From positions 930,001 through 994,000 of the forward strand of contig CAWIBR010000013.1 of assembly GCA_963834425.1 (NCBI GenBank): a stretch of DNA of 64,000 nucleotides. Direction: 5' to 3'. Below are positions 35,364 through 43,778 of this stretch, in pieces (the stretch's first letter is position 1; the number at the start of each line of letters is the position of its first letter). The notes under the pieces were generated by a model. It saw only the letters and a program-made list of their open reading frames with translations, ran no database searches and was not told the DNA's origin. Source of the DNA: CAVURS01 sp963834425 (GTDB lineage Bacteria; Actinomycetota; Actinomycetes; Actinomycetales; CAVURS01). A program made the translations under genes and the position numbers.

Positions 35364-36595
35364 TCAGTCCCGCTTGCCGCCGAACATGATCTCGTCCCAG
35401 CTCGGGCACGCTGGCCCGTCGCGCGCGCCGGTGGCCGGGGCTGGACGGCGGCGCTGCGGGCGGACGGCGGTCGGGCCGCCGGCGGCAGCTCGCGGGCGGC
35501 GCGAGCCGGGCCGGCGGGCCGAGCGGGGTCGAAGCTCCGCGGCGGCTGCGGTCCCGCGCTCGACCGCCGGCCTCGGCGCGAGCCGGCTCGGCGCCGGCCG
35601 GTCCGACGCGTCCTGCGGCGGGGGTCGGCGCCGACGGCGTCCGCTCGGGTCGCGCAGCCGCTCGGGAACGGGAACGGGTGCGGCCGCCGGCGGGTCGCCC
35701 AGCAAGGTAGGGTCGAAGGTCAACGGCTCCAGCTCGAGTGGCTCCTGCTCGGCCGTGGCCGAGCTCGGCCGCGGCTGTCGGGGGCCGGGCCGGCGCGCGT
35801 GCCCCGGCCGGGACCCGGACTGGCGGCGCCGTCCGTGCCGACGCTGGCGCATCGCCCCGACCAGGTCGACGGCCGACGGGGCCTCCATGGTGTCGGCGTC
35901 CGGCGGTCGAGCCCGCCTTCGGCGTCGAGGTCGTAGACTGCTGGTCGCCGTCAGCGGCGGTGGCACCGCCGTGACGGTCGGGACGGCGGACAGGTGCGGC
36001 GCGGCCAGCGGCGCCGCCGGGGGCTTCTCGTCCTCGGACAGCCAGAGCGCCTCGTCGTCCTGGGGCGTGACCGTCCGGGCGGTCGGGTCGAACCCCCAGC
36101 GGGCCACGCGCTCCCGACCGCCGGCGATGAACCGGAGGGTCACCATCCACGGGCCGTCGTCGGCCCGCCAGCTGTCCCAGTCGTTCACCCGGGGTCGACC
36201 CCGCGGGCGGACAGGCGCTGCTCGACCCGGAGCGCCAGCGTCGGCGGCGTCGTGTCGGACCCGCGGCGGCGCAGGGTGACGGCCGGCCCAGGTCGGTGAT
36301 GTGCGCGCGCTCCGCCAGGACGGCGCCCTCGTAGCGGCGGACCCGGTCCAGCGGCCAGCCGCTGCGGCTCGGCGACGTCCTCGGCCGTCGCGCCGGCCCG
36401 GATCTGGGCCTGGACCTCGCGCGGCCGCAGGTCGCCGGACATCTCGATCTGCAGCTGACCCAGGTGAGCGCGGTCGCGGCGCACGGCGGCGCGCAAGGGC
36501 TCGTCGACGGGCAGCAGGTACTGCTCGCCGTCGGGTCCGGACAGCAGCAGGTGCTCCCCGTCCTCGTGGACGCCGACCAGCCGCAGGTCATGCAT
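35364..36595 (-). CDS. sepH: septation protein SepH (three frameshifts)
   Basis: An actinobacterial cell-division protein of about 410 residues that binds FtsZ and promotes Z-ring assembly. The N-terminal DUF3071/HTH domain includes MHDLRLVGVHEDGEHLLL, QIRAGATAEDVAEAAGWPLD and RRYEGAVLAERAHITDLG. The domain ends around DWDSWRADDGPWMVTL. The second half (about 210-400) is a disordered Arg/Pro-rich linker finishing in the conserved tail PSWDEIMFGGK. Frame changes near 36370, 36287 and 36187 split the N-terminal domain. The ATG at 36595 has an AGGAG ribosome-binding site. Divergent from ferrochelatase. Confidence 0.85.
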
Positions 36596-36718
36596 GCTGG
36601 GCTCCTCCGCTCGCCTCTGCGCGCGACTGTGCCACCGAAGGCCGGGGCGTCGGCGAAGGCGCGCCCGAGCGACGGGGCGGTTCGCGCGGCGCCGCAGGAG
36701 TGGTGCGACGATCGACTC

Positions 36719-37838
36719 GTGCCGAGCCTCGACCCGTACGACGCGGTCCTGCTGCTCAGCTTCGGGGGACCCGAGGGCCCGGCCGACGTGCTGCCGTTCC
36801 TGGAGAACGTCACCCGCGGCCGGGGCATCCCGCGCGAACGGCTGCTCGGGGTCGCCGAGCACTACGACGCCGTCGGCGGCAAGAGCCCGATCAACGACCA
36901 GAACCGCGCCCTGCTGCCCGAGCTGCGCGTCGAGCTGGCCGCCGGGGGCTGACCTGCCGGTGGCCTGGGGCAACCGCAACTGGGCGCCGTACGTCGTCGA
37001 TGCGCTGCGTGAGCTCCATGAGGCGGCGCCCGGCGGATCGCCGTCGTCACCACCAGCGCCTACTCGTCGTACTCCTCCTGCCGGCAGTACCGCGAGGACC
37101 TGGCGTGGCGCGCTGCTGACCCTGGCCGCGGAGGGCCGGCGGCTCGAGGTCGACCGGATCCGCGCCTACTACGACCATCCCGGTTTCGCCGCGCCGGTCA
37201 CCCAAGGCGGTCCCGACGCCCTCGAGGACTCCCGGCCGAGCCGCGGACGGGCGCCCGCCTGGTCTTCGTCACCCACTCGATCCCGGAGGTGATGGCCGAG
37301 GGCTCCGGGCCGGGCGGCGACGCGTACGTCCGGCAGCACCAGGAGATGGCCGCCGAGGTGGCGGCCCGGGTCGCCGCGACGACCGGTCACGCCCCGGCCT
37401 GGGACCTGGTCTACTGCTCGCGCTCCGGCCCGCCCGAGCCAGCCGTGGCTGGAGCCGGACGTCAACGACCACCTGCGCTCGCTGCACGCGCCGGGGGGGT
37501 CGGCGCGTGGTCCTGGCGCCGATCGGCTTCGTGTCGGACCACATGGAGGTCGTCTTTGACCTGGACACCGAGGCGGCGGCGACCGCCGCGGAGCTCGGCC
37601 TGCATCACCCGGGCCGCCACGGTCGGCGGCGGCAGGCGTTCGTCGCCGGGCTGGTCGACCTGCTCGAGGAGCGGGCGGCCCAGGCCCGTGGAGAGCGACC
37701 GCCGCAGCCGGTCGTCGGTCGCTCGGCCCGTGGCCGAGCCTGTGCGCCGTGGGCTGCTGCCCCAATCCCCGCGCCGAACTCCCGGCCGCCTGCGGGGCCG
37801 ACTGGGTGGCCCCGCCTTTCGCCGAGCCGGTTCGATGA
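36719..37838 (+). CDS. hemH: ferrochelatase (coproporphyrin III type; many frameshifts)
   Basis: An enzyme of about 370 residues inserting iron into the porphyrin ring; in Actinobacteria the substrate is coproporphyrin III (CpfC). The N-terminal DAVLLLSFGGPEGPADVLPF and GGKSPINDQNRAL are diagnostic. LPVAWGNRNWAPYVVDAL, RLVFVTHSIPEVM with the catalytic His, WDLVYCSRSGPP and VLAPIGFVSDHMEVVFDLD follow in shifting frames. At least seven frame changes occur; the first is one surplus G in 36944-36948. The C-terminal CAVGCCPN Cys pair may hold an iron-sulfur cluster, as in other actinobacterial ferrochelatases. Its TGA overlaps the next ATG (ATGA). Confidence 0.85.
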
Positions 37839-38673
37839 GCGAGCCGACCCGGACGGCTGGGCGGCGGCGACCTTCGGAGCTGGCCGTCGCCGAAGTGTGG
37901 CTCGGGCAGCGGGCGACCTGGTCCGCGAGGGACGGCCGGACACGGTCGACGTGGCCGCGACGAAGTCCTCACCCACCGATGTCGTCACCGCGATGGACAC
38001 CGCCTCGGAGGCGTTGCTCCGCGAGCAGATCCAGGCGGCGCGTCCCGCCGACGGGATCCTCGGCGAGGAGGGCGGCCTGGCGCGGGTCCAGCGGGCTGAC
38101 CTGGGTCGTCGACCCGATCGATGGCACCGTCAACTACCTCTACGGCATCCCGGCCTATGCCATCAGCGTGGCGGTCGTCGCCGGAGACCCACTGGACCCC
38201 GCCGGCCATCACGTGCTCGCCGGTTGTGTCCATCAGCCGCTCTCCGGCGAGACCTGGACGGCGACGACGGGCGGCGGCGCGTTCCTGGACGGCCGGCCGA
38301 TCCGGGCCAACACAGGAGTCGCCTCGAGCAGTCGCTCATCGCGACCGGCTTCGGCTACGGCGTCGAACGGCGCCGCTACGCCGCCGGCGTGGTCGCCCAG
38401 GTCCTGCCGCGGATCCGCGACATCCGCCGGATCGGCAGCGCTGCGCTCGACCTGGCCGCGCTGGCGACCGGTCGGGTCGACGGGTACTACGAACGCGGGC
38501 TCGGGGCCTGGGACCTGGCGGCGGGTGGCCTGATCGCCCGCGAGGCGGGAGCTGTCGTCGGCGGCCTCGAGGGTCGACCGGCCGGCTCGGACCTCGTGAT
38601 TGCCGCCGCTCCGGGGCTCTTCGAGGCCTTGCACGACCTGCTGCATCCCCTGCGTCCGGACCGCGACGGCTGA
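37835..38673 (+). CDS. inositol monophosphatase family protein (frameshifted)
   Basis: A Mg2+-dependent phosphatase of about 279 residues. The metal-site motif WVVDPIDGTVNYLYGIPAY, the upstream TKSSPTDVVTAMDTASE and ADGILGEEGG, and the late LGAWDLAAGGLIAREAGAVV are all present. Frame changes lie near 37900, 38090 and 38325. Substrate is probably inositol 1-phosphate (SuhB-like), feeding inositol into phosphatidylinositol and mycothiol, but other sugar phosphates are possible. It overlaps ferrochelatase by ATGA; the Mycobacterium tuberculosis suhB gene has a similar neighbourhood. Confidence 0.85.
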
Positions 38674-38900
38674 AGCCGGTCGACCGATCCTCGGCCGGGA
38701 ATCCCCTCGCGCTGAGCACGCGCATGCGCTCGGCAGGCGATGTCGGGGGGCCCCCGGCTGACACCACGTGATGAATGGTGCACAATCCGGGGCCGGGAGT
38801 GGGCACAAACCGGGGCCCGGCCGCGTTACATCGCCGCACAGGTTGGCGATGTATGCCAAACGATGCACACGAACCACACTGTCGGGAGGACAACGTAACC
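38674..38900 (+). promoter_or_regulatory. upstream region of the DUF4193 gene with direct and inverted repeats
   Basis: A 227-bp gap. It holds two direct repeats of CACAAWCCGGGGCC (38781-38796 and 38804-38820) and a perfect 9-bp inverted repeat TACATCGCC/GGCGATGTA with a 9-base centre (38827-38853). The GGGAGGA ribosome-binding site follows. The inverted repeat has the size of a dimeric regulator site. Confidence 0.55.
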
Positions 38901-39200
38901 ATGGCGACCGACTACGACGCGCCACGCAAGACCGATGACGACCTGACCGAGGACAGCCTCGAAGAGCTGAAGGCTCGCCGGGTCGACAAGAGCGCCTCCA
39001 GTGTCGACGTCGACGAGACCGAACAGGCCGAGGGCTTCGAACTACCGGGTGCCGACCTGTCCAACGAGGAGCTCTCCGTCCGGGTGCTGCCGCGCCAGGC
39101 CGACGAGTTCACCTGCTCGCGCTGCTTCCTGGTCCACCACCGCAGCCAGCTGGCCTCGGAGAAGAACGGCCAGATGGTCTGCCGGGAGTGCGCGGCCTGA
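38901..39200 (+). CDS. DUF4193 family protein (small zinc-ribbon)
   Basis: A 99-residue, acidic actinobacterial protein, orthologous in position and type to M. tuberculosis Rv2699c. An acidic N-terminus (DDDLTEDSLEELKARR) precedes a zinc ribbon formed by FTCSRCFLVHHRSQLA and MVCRECAA. Function unknown; strict conservation in actinomycetes suggests a core role. The ATG has a clean GGGAGGA ribosome-binding site. The gene is intact, unlike its upstream neighbours. Convergent with the DUF3093 gene. Confidence 0.9.
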   Translation: MATDYDAPRKTDDDLTEDSLEELKARRVDKSASSVDVDETEQAEGFELPGADLSNEELSVRVLPRQADEFTCSRCFLVHHRSQLASEKNGQMVCRECAA

Positions 39201-39216
39201 CCGTCGCTCGCCCGGA

Positions 39217-39702
39217 TCAGACGTCGGTGCGGCTGGTCCGGAGCGCGCCGGCGAGCGCATCCGGCCGGCGTGAGGAGATCAACCAGTACGGCGTGGGGTC
39301 CGCGGCGTCGTGGATGTCCACCTTGACGCCGACCGGCAGCCAACCGCGCTGACAGTGGTAGGCCCGCGGGTCGATACCCCGGCCCCGCAGCTCGGCCATC
39401 CTGGCCTGGTCGAGCACTTCGACGGCACCGACATCGGCCAGGCCGATCCGGGCTCGTCCTGCTTGCAGCGTCTGCGCCGTGACCTCGACCCGGGCCGAGG
39501 TCAGCGCCATGATCGCGACGCCGATCCCCGCGCCGATGAGCGCGCCCACCACAAAACCGGGCGTCCCGGCCAGGGGCAGGACGACCAGCCCCAACGATGC
39601 CCCCACCGCCACCGCGGCGAACCAGCCGAAGCCGCTGGGTGTGAGCAGCTCGCGGTAGGAGATCCCACCGCTCGTGCCGGGAGCCCCGGAGCCGGTTGCC
39701 AT
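39217..39702 (-). CDS. DUF3093 family membrane protein
   Basis: A 161-residue protein (Rv2698 type). Two transmembrane helices (about residues 27-45 and 48-68) are followed by a soluble domain of about 90 residues holding RAYHCQRGWLPVGVKVDI and TPYWLISSRRPDALAGAL. Function unknown. It is divergent from dut with 41 bp between start codons, and CAGGAT lies 7 bases before its ATG. Confidence 0.88.
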   Translation of the reverse strand: MATGSGAPGTSGGISYRELLTPSGFGWFAAVAVGASLGLVVLPLAGTPGFVVGALIGAGIGVAIMALTSARVEVTAQTLQAGRARIGLADVGAVEVLDQARMAELRGRGIDPRAYHCQRGWLPVGVKVDIHDAADPTPYWLISSRRPDALAGALRTSRTDV

Positions 39703-39709
39703 GGTTCGA

Positions 39710-39735
39710 ATCCTGACACGAGCGGCGAGTAAGGT
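39710..39735. promoter_or_regulatory. divergent leaderless -10 elements of DUF3093 and dut
   Basis: Minus-strand CAGGAT (39710-39715) lies 7 bases before the DUF3093 ATG at 39702. Plus-strand TAAGGT (39730-39735) lies 8 bases before the dut GTG at 39744. The whole intergenic region is 41 bp. Confidence 0.5.
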
Positions 39736-39743
39736 CGCCCGTT

Positions 39744-40241
39744 GTGACCAGTGAGCAGGCGGTCCCGCTGCTCGTGCAGCGCCTGGACCCGGAGCTACCG
39801 CTCCCGACGTACTCCCATCCTGGCGACGCCGGGGCCGACCTGGTGTCCCGCGAGGACCTCACCTTGCCGCCCGGTGCCCGGGCGACCGTCCCGACCGGGA
39901 TCGCCATCGCGTTGCCCGACGGGTACGCCGCGTTCGTCCATCCGCGGTCCGGACTCGCCGCGCGGCACGGGGTCACGATCGTCAACGCACCCGGCACGGT
40001 CGATGCCGGCTACCGCGGAGAGATCAAGGTGACGTTGCTCAACACCGATACCACCCAGGCCGTCGACATCCGTCGCGGCGACCGGATCGCGCAGCTGGTG
40101 ATCCAGCGGGTCGAGCGAGCCGAGCTCGTCGAGGTCGAGCGCCTGCCCGGATCGGACCGGGGGACCGGAGGTTTCGGGTCCACCGGTCTGGGGGTGCGAT
40201 GGGCACGTCGATGGGTACGAGGTCAACGCAGTCCACGGTGA
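39744..40241 (+). CDS. dut: dUTP diphosphatase
   Basis: A 165-residue trimeric dUTPase (dUTP to dUMP and PPi). It keeps uracil out of DNA and supplies dUMP. The five family motifs are visible: motif 1 DAGADLVS, motif 2 PRSGLAA, motif 3 GTVDAGYRGEIKV, motif 4 RRGDRIAQLVI and motif 5 RGTGGFGSTG. A short basic tail (WARRWVRGQRSPR) extends beyond the usual end. GTG start with leaderless -10 spacing. It heads a plus-strand run continuing through DUF3710, the OB-fold gene and DUF3159, the order of M. tuberculosis Rv2697c-Rv2693c. Confidence 0.95.
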   Translation: MTSEQAVPLLVQRLDPELPLPTYSHPGDAGADLVSREDLTLPPGARATVPTGIAIALPDGYAAFVHPRSGLAARHGVTIVNAPGTVDAGYRGEIKVTLLNTDTTQAVDIRRGDRIAQLVIQRVERAELVEVERLPGSDRGTGGFGSTGLGVRWARRWVRGQRSPR

Positions 40242-40275
40242 CCGGGGTCACCACATCGAGCGCAGGAGGCGGGCA

Positions 40276-41109
40276 GTGAGCCTGTTCAAGCGGGGCAAGG
40301 CCGCTCAGGGCAACGAGGACATCGACGATGAGGTCGAGGCCGACGGCCTCGCCGAGGGCGGCGTGAACGACGATGCCGACGACCCCGACGAAGGGGACGA
40401 CGACGCCGAGGCGGCGGAGCCTGCGGTCGGCGAGCGCACGGCAGCGGCCCGGGCGGCGGCTGCGCTGCGCGCGGCCGGTCCGTTCGACGTCGCGGAGGTC
40501 GATGACGTGTCCGACCTGATCGACCTGGGGGCCATCCTCGTCCCGCCAGTCGACGGCATGGAGCTGCGGCTCGAGCTCAACGAGGACGGCGGCGAACACG
40601 TCGTTGGCGTCACCGTGCTGATGGCCGAGTCGGCCGTCCAGATCCAGGCCTTCGCGGCGCCGCGCAGCGAGGGGATCTGGGACGAGGTGCGGGGCGAGAT
40701 CGCGTCCGGCATCACCCAGCAGGGCGGCACTGCGGACGTCACCGAGGGTGCGTTCGGACGCGAGCTGCTCACCCGGGTCCCCGGGCCAGGACCGGACGGC
40801 AAGCCGGGCTTCCAGCCGGCCCGGTTCGTCGGTGTCGACGGACCCCGGTGGTTCCTGCGGGCGGTGTTCTCCGGTGCCGCGGTCGATCAGGCGAAGGCCG
40901 AGCCGGTCGAGGCGCTCGTGCGCTCCCTTGTCATCGTGCGCGGTGGTGAGGCGATGGCTCCGCGGGAGCTGTTGCCCCTGCGTATCCCGGCGGCGCCCGA
41001 GGGGGCCGGCGGGGTCGCGGCCGACCCGGATGCCGACGAGGACGCGAGCCCGTACGCCGACGACCTGAACCCGTTCGAGCGCGGTCCGGAGATCACCGAG
41101 ATCCGCTGA
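40276..41109 (+). CDS. DUF3710 family protein
   Basis: A 277-residue DUF3710 protein, function unknown. The basic start MSLFKRGKAA is followed by an acidic disordered stretch (about residues 14-55). The conserved core begins at GPFDVAEVDD and contains GMELRLELNE, LMAESAVQIQAFAAPRSEGI and VDGPRWFLRAVFSG. The C-terminal 30 residues are again acidic. The GTG start has a GGAGG ribosome-binding site. It sits directly downstream of dut as in other actinomycetes. Confidence 0.9.
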   Translation: MSLFKRGKAAQGNEDIDDEVEADGLAEGGVNDDADDPDEGDDDAEAAEPAVGERTAAARAAAALRAAGPFDVAEVDDVSDLIDLGAILVPPVDGMELRLELNEDGGEHVVGVTVLMAESAVQIQAFAAPRSEGIWDEVRGEIASGITQQGGTADVTEGAFGRELLTRVPGPGPDGKPGFQPARFVGVDGPRWFLRAVFSGAAVDQAKAEPVEALVRSLVIVRGGEAMAPRELLPLRIPAAPEGAGGVAADPDADEDASPYADDLNPFERGPEITEIR

Positions 41110-41142
41110 GATCCGCGGCATACCAAACACCCTCCGGGCCTT

Positions 41143-41148
41143 TACTCT
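41143..41148 (+). promoter_or_regulatory. leaderless -10 element of the OB-fold gene
   Basis: TACTCT, 6 bases before the ATG at 41155. Confidence 0.5.
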
Positions 41149-41154
41149 GGTGTG

Positions 41155-41541
41155 ATGAGCGAAGAGCAACCCGGGTTCTTGCGTCGCACCCTCAAGGGCC
41201 TGGTGAGCAGCGAGAGCGAGCTGGAGGCCGAGGACCTGCAAGAGGTCAGCGGCAAGTTGGGTGGGTGTCCGGTCAAGGAGCTGCCCGAGCGTCGCTCGGC
41301 GGTCGTCTGCGGCACCCTGCGCACGGTGACCCTTCGACCCCGCGCCAACGTGCCCGCCCTCGTCGGCGAGCTGTACGACGGCAGCGGCATCCTGACCGTC
41401 GTGTGGCTGGGCCGCCGCCAGATCCCCGGCATCGAGCCTGGCCGCCGGCTCCGGATCACCGGCCGGGTCGCTCGGCGCGACGGCCGGCCAGTCGTCTTCA
41501 ACCCGTCGTACGAGCTGTTGCCTGCTTCAGCCAGTGACTGA
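41155..41541 (+). CDS. OB-fold nucleic-acid-binding protein
   Basis: A 128-residue single OB-fold protein (tRNA_anti type), the equivalent of M. tuberculosis Rv2694c. The beta-barrel spans about residues 45-120 with RSAVVCGTLRTVTLRP, LYDGSGILTVVWLG and GRRLRITGRVARRDGRPVVF. It probably binds single-stranded nucleic acid; partner unknown. It overlaps the DUF3159 start by 8 bp, so the two are translationally coupled. Confidence 0.88.
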   Translation: MSEEQPGFLRRTLKGLVSSESELEAEDLQEVSGKLGGCPVKELPERRSAVVCGTLRTVTLRPRANVPALVGELYDGSGILTVVWLGRRQIPGIEPGRRLRITGRVARRDGRPVVFNPSYELLPASASD

Positions 41542-42232
41542 GGCCGGCCTGCTCGGAGAGTCGCCTCGCACGGTCGAGGAGCTGGTCCGCAGCCGGCTCT
41601 CCCAGCAGATCGGCGGCCCGCGGGGCTCGCTGGAAGCGGCGTTGCCGACGATCGTCTTCGTGATCCTGTGGTCCGCGCGCCAGGACTTCGCGCTGGCGGT
41701 CTGGGTGACGGTTGGGGTCGTCGCCGTCCTGCTGGCGGCTCGGCTGATCCAGCACCAAACGCCGCGCTTCGTCCTGAGCAGCCTGCTCGCGGTCGCGATC
41801 GCGGCGTACTTCGTCCATCGCAGCGGCCGGGCGCAGGACGCCTTCCTGCCCGGCATCCTCTACAGCATCGCGGTCGGTTCGCTGACCCTGCTGTCGGTCG
41901 TCGTCCGTTGGCCCCTGATCGGGTTCCTCGTCGGCGCGGCCGAGGATCCGGAGGACCCGCTGGCCTGGCACAAGGACCGCGGCGTCGTGCGCCTGTGCCA
42001 GCGGCTCACCTGGGTGCTGGTCGGGCTCTACGTCGTCCGGATCGCGATCATGCTGCCGCTCTACTGGGCTGGCCGAGTAGGGGCGCTGAGCGTGGCCAAG
42101 GTCGCGCTCGGCTGGCCGCTCTACGTCGCCGCGATCGCCATCATGGGGCTGATCCTGGTCCGGGGCCGCACCCCGCTGTCGACCGAGGACCTCCCCGCCG
42201 ACCCGCCGTCCGCCGCACCCACCGAGGGCTGA
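41534..42232 (+). CDS. DUF3159 family membrane protein
   Basis: A 232-residue integral membrane protein with about six helices, the equivalent of M. tuberculosis Rv2693c. RTVEELVRSRLSQQIGGPRG is the amphipathic N-terminus. LPTIVFVILWSARQDFALAVW and SLTLLSVVVRWPLIGFLVGA are conserved helices, and WHKDRGVVRLCQRLTW a cytoplasmic loop. Function unknown; proximity to potassium-uptake TrkA proteins suggests an envelope or transport role. GTG start within the OB-fold gene. Confidence 0.9.
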   Translation: MTEAGLLGESPRTVEELVRSRLSQQIGGPRGSLEAALPTIVFVILWSARQDFALAVWVTVGVVAVLLAARLIQHQTPRFVLSSLLAVAIAAYFVHRSGRAQDAFLPGILYSIAVGSLTLLSVVVRWPLIGFLVGAAEDPEDPLAWHKDRGVVRLCQRLTWVLVGLYVVRIAIMLPLYWAGRVGALSVAKVALGWPLYVAAIAIMGLILVRGRTPLSTEDLPADPPSAAPTEG

Positions 42233-42265
42233 GCCGGTCGAGCCCGTTGAGCGCGCTGAGCCGGC

Positions 42266-42949
42266 TCAGGTCGAGGTGCCCACGCCGTGGGACTCGGGGG
42301 CCAGCAGCGACTCGATGATGTCCTCGGACTCGGGCACCGTGAGGATCAGTAGCTCGTCGTGGGCCTCGAGCGCGTCGTCCGCGCTGGGCGCGATCGGCCG
42401 GTCCTCGCGGATGATGCTGACGAGCACCGTGTCCGCCGGCCACTCCACGTCGCCGACCCGCTTCCCGACGTACGGCGAAGCGTCGGGCAGCGTCATCCCG
42501 ACCATGGTCGCGTGACCCTGCTGGAACTGGAAGATCCGCACCAGGTCGCCGACCGAGACGGCCTCCTCGATCAAGGCGGTCATCAGTCGTGGGGTCGAGA
42601 CGGCGACGTCGACGCCCCAGGCCTCGTCGAACATCCACTCGTTCTTGGGGTTGTTGACCCGGGCCACGGTCCGAGGGACGCCGAACTCGGTCTTGGCGAG
42701 CAGCGAGACAACCAGGTTGGCCTTGTCGTCGCCGGTGGCGGCCACGACGACATCGGAGTGCTCGAGCCCCGCCTCGTGCAGGGCCGCGATCTCACACGCG
42801 TCGGCCAGGAGCCATTGCGCGCCCTCGACGTTCGCGCGCTGGACCACGTCGGGGGCTCGGTCGACCAGCAGGACCGTGTGACCGTTCTCGATCAGCTCGC
42901 GGGCGATGGATCGGCCCACGCTCCCTGCACCCGTGATGACGACCCGCAT
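42266..42949 (-). CDS. trkA: TrkA family potassium uptake regulatory protein
   Basis: A 227-residue cytoplasmic RCK protein. The TrkA_N Rossmann motif MRVVITGAGSVGRSIA is at the N-terminus, and the NAD/ATP-binding VAATGDDKANLVVSLLAKTE follows. The TrkA_C ligand-binding domain covers about residues 140-215. It gates K+ flux with the second TrkA protein directly upstream; the pair corresponds to M. tuberculosis CeoB/CeoC. The ATG at 42949 has a GAGGAGG-like ribosome-binding site, and the longer start is rejected. Confidence 0.92.
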   Translation of the reverse strand: MRVVITGAGSVGRSIARELIENGHTVLLVDRAPDVVQRANVEGAQWLLADACEIAALHEAGLEHSDVVVAATGDDKANLVVSLLAKTEFGVPRTVARVNNPKNEWMFDEAWGVDVAVSTPRLMTALIEEAVSVGDLVRIFQFQQGHATMVGMTLPDASPYVGKRVGDVEWPADTVLVSIIREDRPIAPSADDALEAHDELLILTVPESEDIIESLLAPESHGVGTST

Positions 42950-43003
42950 CGGATCGCTCCTCCTCGTAGCTCCCGGAACAACAGTCATCTCAGCCGAACC
43001 CGC

Positions 43004-43666
43004 TCAGTGCGGTGAGGGTGGCGTGGCCAGGACGCTGGTGACCCGGTCCAGGTCCTCGCCATAGCTCAGGACGTGGACCAGGTCGCCGTCCTGATAGACC
43101 GTCTCGGCGACCGGGAGCAGACCTTCGCCCAGCCGGGTCAGATAGGCGACCCGGATCCCGGAGTCGGCCTCGATCCGGCTGATCCGCTCGCCGACCCAGC
43201 CCTCGCTGAGCTGGACCTCCGCGACGACCACCCGGCCGCTCGGGTCCTGGTGGTCGGGGGTTGCGCCCTTGGGGAGCAGCCGCCGAAGCATCTGGTCCGA
43301 CGTCCATCGCACCGTCGCGACCGTGGGGATGCCCAGGCGCTGGTAGACCTCGGCCCGGCCCGGGTCGTAGATCCGGGCCACGACGTTCTCGACGCCGAAG
43401 GTCTCGCGGGCGACCCGGGCGGCCAGGATGTTGGAGTTGTCGCCGCTGCTGACCGCGGCGAAGGCGTAGGCCCGCTCAATGCCGGCGTCGCGGAGCGTGT
43501 CGCGGTCGAAGCCGACCCCGCCGACCGTGCGGCCCTGGAAGCCCGAGCCGAGCCGGCGGAAGGCCGAACTCTCCTGGTCGATCACTGCGACCTCGTGGCC
43601 CTTGCTCTCCAGGCTCAGCGCCAGGTTCGACCCCACGCGGCCGCAGCCCATGATCACGAAGTGCAC
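43004..43666 (-). CDS. trkA: TrkA family potassium uptake regulatory protein
   Basis: A 220-residue RCK protein, paralogue of its neighbour. VHFVIMGCGRVGSNLALSLE is the nucleotide-binding motif and AFAAVSSGDNSNILAARVAR the second strand. TrkA_C follows from about residue 130 (VVVAEVQLSEGWVGERIS). The GTG start has a GGAAGG ribosome-binding site. It is the first of the two trkA genes, 54 bp apart, and is divergent from the APC permease gene. A dedicated TrkH/TrkG channel gene is not in this window. Confidence 0.92.
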   Translation of the reverse strand: MHFVIMGCGRVGSNLALSLESKGHEVAVIDQESSAFRRLGSGFQGRTVGGVGFDRDTLRDAGIERAYAFAAVSSGDNSNILAARVARETFGVENVVARIYDPGRAEVYQRLGIPTVATVRWTSDQMLRRLLPKGATPDHQDPSGRVVVAEVQLSEGWVGERISRIEADSGIRVAYLTRLGEGLLPVAETVYQDGDLVHVLSYGEDLDRVTSVLATPPSPH

Positions 43667-43764
43667 AGCCGGCCTTCCGGTCCAAAGTCCTCATCGCCCC
43701 GCCCGGGAACTCCCCGGTGCAGGCGCAGACGCTACACCGCACCAACATAAGCCCGGCGGAGCCC

Positions 43765-43770
43765 TACCAT
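43765..43770 (+). promoter_or_regulatory. probable leaderless -10 element of the APC permease gene
   Basis: TACCAT, 8 bases before the GTG at 43779. The spacing is at the long end of the range seen in this window. Confidence 0.4.
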
Positions 43771-43778
43771 GGCTGATC

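Noticed and set aside
26440..38673. Region of true pseudogenes
   Set aside because: Every fragment keeps its catalytic motifs, several are essential genes, and single-base run errors explain many breaks.
39700..39716. GGTTCGAATCC, resembling a tRNA T-arm
   Set aside because: No acceptor stem, D-arm or anticodon arm can be formed around it, and it overlaps the DUF3093 start.
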